Position numbers and translations under genes: made by a program. A stretch of 64,000 bases of DNA, from positions 16,961-80,960 of the forward strand of contig NZ_VIGC02000029.1 in assembly GCF_006569185.2 (NCBI RefSeq), read 5' to 3'. Position 1 is the stretch's first letter. Each line of letters opens with the position of its first letter. Shown here one piece after another: positions 57,827 through 64,000 of the stretch. The notes beneath the pieces were generated by a model. That model was not told where the DNA came from. It worked only from the letters and a program-made list of their open reading frames with translations, and did no database searches. Source of the stretch: Litorilinea aerophila. GTDB lineage: Bacteria > Chloroflexota > Anaerolineae > Caldilineales > Caldilineaceae.

Positions 57827-60732
57827 TGGACCGCGTACCCGGCCGCCCTCGCCCCAGGGCCGGACGGCTCCTGGGGGCCCTGGCGCTCTACAGCGCCCTC
57901 AGCCTGGCGCTGACCTGGCCCCTGGCAGCCCACTTCACCACCCACGTCCCCGGCGACGGCATCGACGACCCGGCCCTGGCCTGGAATCTGTGGTGGATCA
58001 AAGTCCGGCTGGTGGACCAGCTCCAGCCGGACATTTTTCACGTGGTGTGGATGTTTCACCCCGTCGGCATCAACCTGGCCTTCTACACCCTCACCCCCCT
58101 CAACGGCCTGCTCAGCGTCCCCCTGCAGACCGCCACCAGCCTGGTGGTGACCAACAACCTGCTCCTGCTGAGCTCCTTCGTCCTGGCCGGCCTGGGCGCC
58201 TTCCTGCTGAGCCTGGAAGTACTGGGGCCGCTGGTGCTCCCGGGCCAGGCCGACCGGCACGGCTTCTCCCGCCAGGCAGCCACGGCCGGCGCCCTGGTGG
58301 CCGGGCTGCTCTACGCCTTCGCCTCCACCAAGCTCTTCTACGCCAGCCTGGGCCAGTTCAATATCGCCAGCAGCCAGTGGGTACCCTTCTGTGTCCTCTA
58401 CGTCTGGCGTCTGGGGCGGAAACTGGGACAGGGAGCGCCGGCCCGAGAAATCGGGCGCAGCGGGGCCATGGCTGGCCTCTTCCTGGTTCTACAGGCCTGG
58501 GCGGAGCTCACCTACGCCTCCTTCCTGCTGATTTTCCTGGCCCTCCACCTGGCCTGGGTCCTGGGGATGGGCTGGCGCGCCCGGCGGCGAACGGAGGATG
58601 GCGGCCCGCCTGTGCAAGTGACGCTGACCCGGCTCCTGGCCGGGTACGCCGCCGTGGCCGGGATGTTCCTGGCTGGCATCGCCCCCTTCCTGGCGGCCAT
58701 GGTGCCGGACCTGCTGCGGGAAGGGGACTTTTTCGCCTCCGGCGGCGGCTTCGCCGACATCTTCAGCGCCGATCTGATGGGCTACCTGGTGCCCACCCGC
58801 CTCCACCCCTTGTTCGGCGCCTGGACGGCCCAGCTGCCCTTTCCCAACGACAAGGCCCAGCACCTCTACCTGGGCTACAGCGTCCTTCTGCTGGCCGGGG
58901 CCGGCCTGCTCTGGCTGTGGCGGAAGACGAGCGGGGCGGGACGGGCCGCGGCCCTTTTTTGGGGCGGCAGCGGTTTCGTCTTCTGGCTGCTGACCCTGGG
59001 ACCCCACCTCCGCTGGGCCGGCCAGGACCTGCCCGTGCCCGGCCCCTTTGCCCTGGTCAGCCGGCTGCCCTTCTTCAGCGGCAACCGCTACCCCAGCCGC
59101 TACGGGGTGATGCTGCTCCTCTGCGCGGCCGTTTTGGTGGCCTGCGGCATCTGGTGGCTCGTACAGGGGGGGCTGCAGCGGCCAGGGCGGGCCAACCCGG
59201 CCGCCCCAAGGCGGCTGTGGGCGGTGGCCGCAGGCGTGGGCCTGCTCATCCTCCTGGAGCACCTCTCCCTGCCCCTGCCCCTGAGCGACTTCCGCACGCC
59301 GTCCATCTACCGGCAGCTGGCCGCCATCCCCGGCGATTTCGCCGTGCTGGAGCTGCCCACCGGCTGGCGCAACGGCGCACGGGTCATGGGCTATGGCGAC
59401 GACGTGCTCCTGATGATGCAGCAGTGGTATCAGACCACCCACGGCAAGCGCAGGCTGGGCGGCAACACCAGCCGCAACCCACCCCACAAGTTCCAATATT
59501 TCACCGACGCCCCGCTGCTGGGCGACCTCATCGGGCTGATGAATGCCCACCGGGAACACCTGGCCCCGGTGGTGGAGTCGCAACTGGAGGCAATGATCCA
59601 GCGGAATCGCCCCCGGGCCGGCCAGATCCTGCGGGACCTGGGCATCCGCTACGTCCTGGTGCACATGGAACGGGCCACGCCCGCGCTGCTCCGCTTCGTG
59701 GATCAGGCCCTGCCCCTCACCCTGGTGGACCAGTGGCAGGGGCTGGACTGGTCCGGGAAGCCGGCCGCCATTCGTCTATACGAAGTCCAAATGCCTCCGA
59801 CCGAAGAGTGGGCCGTCGACCTGGCGGACCCGGCCGGCTCCATCGCCCTGGCCGAGGGCTGGTCCAGCTTCGTGGACCCGGGCGCCCAGGGCCCGGCCCG
59901 GCGCTATGCCACCCGCAGCCAGCCGGCGCTGCTCTTCAACCTGCCGGACGAGGGCGGCGAGTTGACCCTGGAGCTCTTCGGCCCGGCCACGGAAGCCACC
60001 GTTCTCCTCAACGGCCAGCCGCTAGGCCCGGCCGTCCTGCTGGATCCCCAGGCATCCACCCGTGTCACCCTCCCCATCCCCGCCGGCCTGGCCCGGGAAC
60101 CGATGGATCGGCTGACCGTGGCCTTCCACGGCCCCCTGACGCCGGTGACCGCGCTGGCAGCCGCTCCGCCCGATGGGTCAGGCTGGTCCATCGGCGGGAC
60201 GGGCGTGTCCCTGGCGCCGGGCGCCACGGTGGCCGTGCGCAGCGCTGGGGAGGAGGTGGGCAACTTCGCCCACATCTGGGTGAATGGGCGGGACGTGGCC
60301 CAGGAGGGCCGGGGCTATCACCTGGCCGCCCTGGGGGTCGACGGACAGGTGTTGGGCACGGCTCGCTTCGACACCAGTTGCGTGGCGGAGCTGCAGCCGG
60401 GCTGCCCGCCGGAGCAGTCGGCGGCCATGGCCCGCTGGCTGCGAAGCTGGCCGGCCGGCACGGTCATCGCCGGCGCGGTCCAGGATGAGGCCAGCCTGCG
60501 GCTGGATGCCGATGCCGTGGCGGCCCTGGCAGAGGTGGGGGTGGCCACCGACCTGCGGGGGAAACTGCGCTGGAGCCACGCCTTCATCGGCGTGGTGGGC
60601 GCGACACCGGGCACCGCGCTGGAGACCAGCAGCCTGCTGCGGCCTGCCGGCGTCTACGTGGGCGCGGCGGTGGACGGCGCCGCGGTGAGCGGCGGCGTGG
60701 GGCGGGTGTGGTTCACCCCGCCGCCCCGTTGA
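57826..60732 (+). CDS. Large polytopic membrane protein, GT-C glycosyltransferase-like
   Basis: 968 aa. About a dozen hydrophobic helices in the first 500 residues, with the first loop carrying acidic residues after helix one (HVPGDGIDDPALAWNLWWIK), the pattern of GT-C lipid-linked-sugar glycosyltransferases and YfhO-like proteins. The second half is soluble and beta-rich (TLELFGPATEATVLLNGQPL, FAHIWVNGRDVAQEG) and may be an extracytoplasmic carbohydrate-binding region. It overlaps the TPR gene by one base. The donor and acceptor are unknown; glycosylation of envelope polymers is a reasonable guess. Confidence 0.72.
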   Translation: MDRVPGRPRPRAGRLLGALALYSALSLALTWPLAAHFTTHVPGDGIDDPALAWNLWWIKVRLVDQLQPDIFHVVWMFHPVGINLAFYTLTPLNGLLSVPLQTATSLVVTNNLLLLSSFVLAGLGAFLLSLEVLGPLVLPGQADRHGFSRQAATAGALVAGLLYAFASTKLFYASLGQFNIASSQWVPFCVLYVWRLGRKLGQGAPAREIGRSGAMAGLFLVLQAWAELTYASFLLIFLALHLAWVLGMGWRARRRTEDGGPPVQVTLTRLLAGYAAVAGMFLAGIAPFLAAMVPDLLREGDFFASGGGFADIFSADLMGYLVPTRLHPLFGAWTAQLPFPNDKAQHLYLGYSVLLLAGAGLLWLWRKTSGAGRAAALFWGGSGFVFWLLTLGPHLRWAGQDLPVPGPFALVSRLPFFSGNRYPSRYGVMLLLCAAVLVACGIWWLVQGGLQRPGRANPAAPRRLWAVAAGVGLLILLEHLSLPLPLSDFRTPSIYRQLAAIPGDFAVLELPTGWRNGARVMGYGDDVLLMMQQWYQTTHGKRRLGGNTSRNPPHKFQYFTDAPLLGDLIGLMNAHREHLAPVVESQLEAMIQRNRPRAGQILRDLGIRYVLVHMERATPALLRFVDQALPLTLVDQWQGLDWSGKPAAIRLYEVQMPPTEEWAVDLADPAGSIALAEGWSSFVDPGAQGPARRYATRSQPALLFNLPDEGGELTLELFGPATEATVLLNGQPLGPAVLLDPQASTRVTLPIPAGLAREPMDRLTVAFHGPLTPVTALAAAPPDGSGWSIGGTGVSLAPGATVAVRSAGEEVGNFAHIWVNGRDVAQEGRGYHLAALGVDGQVLGTARFDTSCVAELQPGCPPEQSAAMARWLRSWPAGTVIAGAVQDEASLRLDADAVAALAEVGVATDLRGKLRWSHAFIGVVGATPGTALETSSLLRPAGVYVGAAVDGAAVSGGVGRVWFTPPPR

Positions 60733-60784
60733 GACGATAATGATGAAATGATGATGTAGAGCCGCGCGGCCATGCGGCTCTACA

Positions 60785-61360
60785 TCAGACCGATCGCTTC
60801 AATTTTTCCATAAACTGCTTGCGGAATTTGGCCACCTTGGGGGCGATGACCACCTGGCAGTAGGGCTGGGTGGGGTTGTTGCGGAAGTAGTTCTGGTGGT
60901 ATGCCTCGGCCCGGTAGAAGGTCGTGTAGGGCGCCAGCTCGGTGACGATGGGATCGGGCCAGATGCCCGCTGCCTCTATCTCCGCCATCACCTCCTGGGC
61001 GATGCGTTTCTGTTCCTCGTCGTGGTAGAAGATCACCGAGCGATACTGGGGCCCCACGTCCGCACCCTGGCGGTTGAGGGTGGTGGGATCGTGGATGGTG
61101 AAGAAGACCTGAAGGAGCTCGCGGAAGGAGATCACCGACGGATCCAAGGTGATCTGCACCACCTCGGCGTGGCCGGTGGTGCCGGTGCAGACCTGGCGAT
61201 AGGTGGGATTGGGCACGGAACCGCCGGCATAGCCCGATTCCACCTTCTCCACGCCTGTGAGCTCCTGGTAGACCGCTTCCAGGCACCAGAAGCAGCCCCC
61301 GCCCAGGGTGGCTACTGAATGGGCGGGGGAACCTGTGTCGTTGGCGGATGTTGCAGCCAT
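60785..61360 (-). CDS. msrA: Peptide-methionine (S)-S-oxide reductase
   Basis: 191 aa. Catalytic motif GGCFWCLEAV with the nucleophile C23. Family landmarks: GVEKVESGYAGG, YRQVCTGTTGHAEVVQI, FFTIHDPTTLNRQGADVGPQ, YRSVIFYHDEEQ. It repairs oxidised methionine using thioredoxin. The gene follows glnS on the minus strand after a 36 bp gap; AAGGA precedes the ATG. No MsrB is fused or adjacent. Confidence 0.95.
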   Translation of the reverse strand: MAATSANDTGSPAHSVATLGGGCFWCLEAVYQELTGVEKVESGYAGGSVPNPTYRQVCTGTTGHAEVVQITLDPSVISFRELLQVFFTIHDPTTLNRQGADVGPQYRSVIFYHDEEQKRIAQEVMAEIEAAGIWPDPIVTELAPYTTFYRAEAYHQNYFRNNPTQPYCQVVIAPKVAKFRKQFMEKLKRSV

Positions 61361-61396
61361 GGGTGGAACGTCCTTTCCGCGCTCGAAGCGCGTTGG

Positions 61397-63760
61397 CTAT
61401 TCGGCCAGCTTCTCCTGCAGGAGCTGCTGCACCAGCTGGGGGTTGGCCTTGCCCTGGGTCTGGCGCATGACCTGCCCCACGAAAAAGCCCATGAGCCCGG
61501 TCTTGCCGCCCCGATATTGGGCCACTTTGTCCGGGTTGGCCTGGATGACCTGCTGTACCAGGGGCGCCAGGGCCTCGGCGTCGGTAATCTGCTGGAGCCC
61601 CCGACGCTGCACAATGGCCTGGGGATCCTCGCCTGTGGTTAACATCTCGGCGAAGACTTCCTTGGCCGCGGTGGTGGAGATGACCTCCCGATCGATCAGC
61701 GCGACCAGCTGGCCCATCTGTTCAGGCCGGACGGGCAACTGGTCCAGGCTGCGGCCCTTGAGCTCCCGCAACAGCTCGTTGATGATCCAGTTGGCGATGG
61801 CCTTGGGGTTGTGGTGGACGGCCAGGGCCGCCTCGAAGTACTCCGCCAGGGCCAGGTCGCCGGTGAGGATGTCCGCATCCTCGAAGGTCAGGCCCAGCTC
61901 CTGGGTGTAGCGGTTGAGCCGGGCCGCCAGCTCGGGGTTGGCCGCGCGGGCCTGATCCCGGGCTTCGGAGCGGGCGCCCACATCGCCCTCGGCGGACGAG
62001 TCGGCCGGCTGGGCCGGCGCCTCGGGTTTGGGGCGGGCCGGCTGCTGGGCTTCCCCGCCTGTCTGGGCTACCCGGGCCCAGGTGTCCCGCAGCTCCACAA
62101 TGCGGTTGAAGACCAGCGCGCCCGGCCGGGAATCCACGCTGTCGGCGATGAAGTAGCCCTGACGCTCGAACTGGTAGCGGGTATCCGGCGGATCGTTAGC
62201 CACGCTGGGTTCGATGCGGCAGCCGTGCAGCACCCGCAAGGAGTTGGGGTTCAGATAATCCTTAAAAGTCTTCCCCTCCTCCGCGTCATCCGGATTGGGC
62301 ACGGTGAAGAGCCGGTCGTAGAGGCGCACCTCGGCGGGCAGGGCATGGCGCGCGGAGACCCAGTGGATGGTCCCCCGGACCCGGCGGCCGTCGGGCGTGG
62401 AGCCGCCCCGGGTGTCGGGGTCGTAGGTGCAGTGGAGCTCCACCACCTGGCCGGTTTCGGGATCCTTCACCACGTCCACGCACTTGATGATGTAGGCGTA
62501 GCGCAGGCGCACTTCCCGCCCCGGCGCCAGCCGGTAGAAGCCCTTGGGCGGATCCTCCATGAAGTCATCCTGCTCGATGTAGAGTTCCCGGCAGAAGGGG
62601 ACGGGGCGGGAGCCCTCTTTGGGCACGTCGTGGGGCCAGTAGGAGGCCTCCAGCTCCTCCACCTGATCCTCCGGATAGTTGAGGATCACCACCTTGAGGG
62701 GGCGGAGGACGCACATGACCCGGGGCGCGCGGTAGTTGAGGTCGTCCCGAATGCAATGTTCCAGCAGGCTGATGTCCACCCGGCTGTTGGTGCGGGCCAC
62801 GCCGATGCGGTCGCAGAAAGTGCGGATGGCCTCGGGCGTGACGCCCCGGCGGCGCATGCCGGCCAGGGTGGGCATGCGGGGGTCATCCCAGCCGGCCACG
62901 TGCCCCTCCTCCACCAGTTGGAGCAGCTTGCGCTTGCTCATTACCGTGTAGTCCAGGTTGAGGCGGGCGAACTCGTACTGGCGGGGGCGGGGGGAGATGC
63001 CCAGGTTGTCCAGGAACCAGTCGTAGAGCTCCCGGTTGTTTTCAAATTCCAGGGTGCAGATGGAATGGGTGACCCCTTCGATGGCGTCCGACTGGCCGTG
63101 GGCCCAGTCGTAGAGGGGGTAGATGCACCATTCGTTGCCCCGGCGATAGTGGCGCGCGTGGCGGATGCGGTACATGATGGGGTCCCGCATCTTCATGTTG
63201 GGGTGGGCCATATCGATCTTGGCCCGCAGCACCCTGGCGCCGTCGGGGAACTCGCCGGCCCGCATGCGGGCGAAGAGGTCCAGGTTCTCTTCCACGGAGC
63301 GGTCGCGGTAGGGGCTGGGGCGGCCCGGTTCGTTGACCGTGCCCCGGTACTCCCGGATCTCCTCCTCGCTGAGGTCGTCCACGTAGGCTTTGCCGGCCCG
63401 GATGAGCTGTACTGCGAAGTCGTAGAGCTGCTCGAAATAGTCGGAGGCGAAGAAAAGCTTATCTCCCCAGTCAAAGCCCAGCCAGCGAACATCCCGCTGG
63501 ATGGCCTCCACATACTTCATGTCTTCGGTTTCGGGGTTGGTATCGTCGAAGCGCAGGTGGCAGACGCCGCCGTACTCCTGGGCGATGCCGAAGTTGAGGC
63601 AGATGGACTTGGCATGGCCGATGTGGAGGTAACCGTTGGGCTCCGGGGGAAAGCGGGTGACCACCCGGCCGCCGTAGGTTCCCCGGCGCAAGTCTTCTTC
63701 CACGATGGCCCGGATAAAATCCAACGGTTCCGCCCGGCTCTGGGTCTGCTCATCAAGCAT
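61397..63760 (-). CDS. glnS: Glutaminyl-tRNA synthetase with C-terminal YqeY/GatB-like domain
   Basis: 787 aa. Class I synthetase signatures: [20 protein letters not shown] (HIGH at 46-49), [19 protein letters not shown], and the MSKRK form of KMSKS. The anticodon-binding beta-barrels follow to about 560. After an Ala/Pro-rich linker the last roughly 190 residues are a YqeY/GatB tail ([53 protein letters not shown]), an extra tRNA-binding module as in Deinococcus GlnRS. It charges tRNA-Gln directly. First gene of a probable glnS-msrA unit. Confidence 0.95.
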   Translation of the reverse strand: MLDEQTQSRAEPLDFIRAIVEEDLRRGTYGGRVVTRFPPEPNGYLHIGHAKSICLNFGIAQEYGGVCHLRFDDTNPETEDMKYVEAIQRDVRWLGFDWGDKLFFASDYFEQLYDFAVQLIRAGKAYVDDLSEEEIREYRGTVNEPGRPSPYRDRSVEENLDLFARMRAGEFPDGARVLRAKIDMAHPNMKMRDPIMYRIRHARHYRRGNEWCIYPLYDWAHGQSDAIEGVTHSICTLEFENNRELYDWFLDNLGISPRPRQYEFARLNLDYTVMSKRKLLQLVEEGHVAGWDDPRMPTLAGMRRRGVTPEAIRTFCDRIGVARTNSRVDISLLEHCIRDDLNYRAPRVMCVLRPLKVVILNYPEDQVEELEASYWPHDVPKEGSRPVPFCRELYIEQDDFMEDPPKGFYRLAPGREVRLRYAYIIKCVDVVKDPETGQVVELHCTYDPDTRGGSTPDGRRVRGTIHWVSARHALPAEVRLYDRLFTVPNPDDAEEGKTFKDYLNPNSLRVLHGCRIEPSVANDPPDTRYQFERQGYFIADSVDSRPGALVFNRIVELRDTWARVAQTGGEAQQPARPKPEAPAQPADSSAEGDVGARSEARDQARAANPELAARLNRYTQELGLTFEDADILTGDLALAEYFEAALAVHHNPKAIANWIINELLRELKGRSLDQLPVRPEQMGQLVALIDREVISTTAAKEVFAEMLTTGEDPQAIVQRRGLQQITDAEALAPLVQQVIQANPDKVAQYRGGKTGLMGFFVGQVMRQTQGKANPQLVQQLLQEKLAE

Positions 63761-63868
63761 GGTTTTGTGCCTTTTTTGCTGATTCGATCAATGACTCTAT
63801 TGCAAGAACACCGCAGAGCACGCTGAGTTTTCTTGAAGTTTTCTCTGAGCGCTCTGCATCTCAGAAGC

Positions 63869-63913
63869 CCCATGTCACGCAGGGATGCGTGACCTACGGT
63901 GCAGGCCGCAGGT
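63869..63913. repeat. Direct repeat with internal palindrome, copy 1
   Basis: 45 bp, CCCATGTCACGCAGGGATGC and so on to GGCCGCAGGT. It contains a perfect hairpin GTCACGCA-GGGA-TGCGTGAC (63874-63893). A second copy follows at 63956. Non-coding REP-like DNA upstream of glnS. Confidence 0.8.
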
Positions 63914-63955
63914 CCGGTCTCCTGGCCGGACAATGGAGCGACAGCGCTTCATGCA

Positions 63956-64000
63956 CCCATGTCACGCAGGGATGCGCGACCTGCGTCGCAGGCCGCAGGT
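63956..64000. repeat. Direct repeat with internal palindrome, copy 2
   Basis: Same 45 bp unit as at 63869-63913, with a change in the hairpin (GATGCGCGAC for GATGCGTGAC) and a few changes in the middle. It runs to the window edge, so more copies may follow. Confidence 0.8.

Overview
The window is GC-rich (by eye well above 60%), gene-dense bacterial chromosome. Gene content points to a heterotrophic, mainly aerobic member of the Chloroflexota, probably near Caldilineae (Caldilinea/Litorilinea-like). This is an inference from the long BTAD/AAA/TPR regulator, the THI5-like ABC system, secreted proteins ending in Tyr-Leu-Pro-x-Val tails, and the style of the GT-C membrane protein and beta-propeller lipoprotein. 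No rRNA gene fixes the taxonomy, and I saw no tRNA gene.

Layout. (1) 1-16.4 kb: a CRISPR adaptation module (cas1, cas2), a leader with an extended -10 promoter, and a very large array. I count 199 repeats of 37 bp and 198 spacers, with the last repeat decayed. No effector genes are in the window. (2) 16.4-21.7 kb: uvrC, a membrane protein with three cNMP-like sensor domains and two bacterial PH domains, and a divergent metallophosphatase. (3) 21.8-36.2 kb: secreted and surface proteins (beta-helix protein, multidomain subtilase, cupredoxin, YadA-head-like repeat protein), interrupted by a BTAD-type regulator, a Doc/AbrB toxin-antitoxin pair and an NAD(P)-binding reductase. (4) 36.2-40.8 kb, minus strand: an acoXABC-type acetoin dehydrogenase operon without E3. 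(5) 41.1-41.6 kb: a decayed VapBC-like locus that keeps a near-perfect promoter/operator. (6) 41.9-45.6 kb, minus strand: an IclR-PPOX fusion regulator followed by an ATPase-permease-lipoprotein ABC importer. (7) 45.7-49.1 kb: a clan GH-A glycosidase and a BNR beta-propeller lipoprotein. (8) 49.2-55.1 kb, minus strand: a glycolytic block read as a eukaryote-like double-domain PFK, a PPi-type PFK and a class II aldolase, followed by a rhodanese whose catalytic cysteine codon is TGA. (9) 55.2-64 kb: a metallo-beta-lactamase-fold hydrolase, a TPR protein overlapping a large GT-C-type membrane protein, and a glnS-msrA pair on the minus strand.

How the parts work together. Array orientation is consistent throughout: leader next to cas2, ATTGAAAC at the 3' end of each repeat, decayed repeat at the far end. 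Several spacers record repeated encounters with the same or related viruses. The glycolytic block puts an ATP-type, probably allosteric, PFK next to a PPi-type PFK and the next enzyme of the pathway. The acetoin and transporter operons are ordinary catabolic and uptake units.

Most striking items: the rhodanese with TGA at its active-site Cys (candidate selenoprotein, otherwise a nonsense mutant); the metazoan/fungal-like PFK whose C-terminal half has lost its catalytic residues; the shared C-terminal tails of three secreted proteins; the IclR-PPOX fusion heading a transporter operon; and spacer pairs showing re-acquisition from one protospacer and from diverged homologues. All functional statements come from reading motifs by eye; no database search was run.
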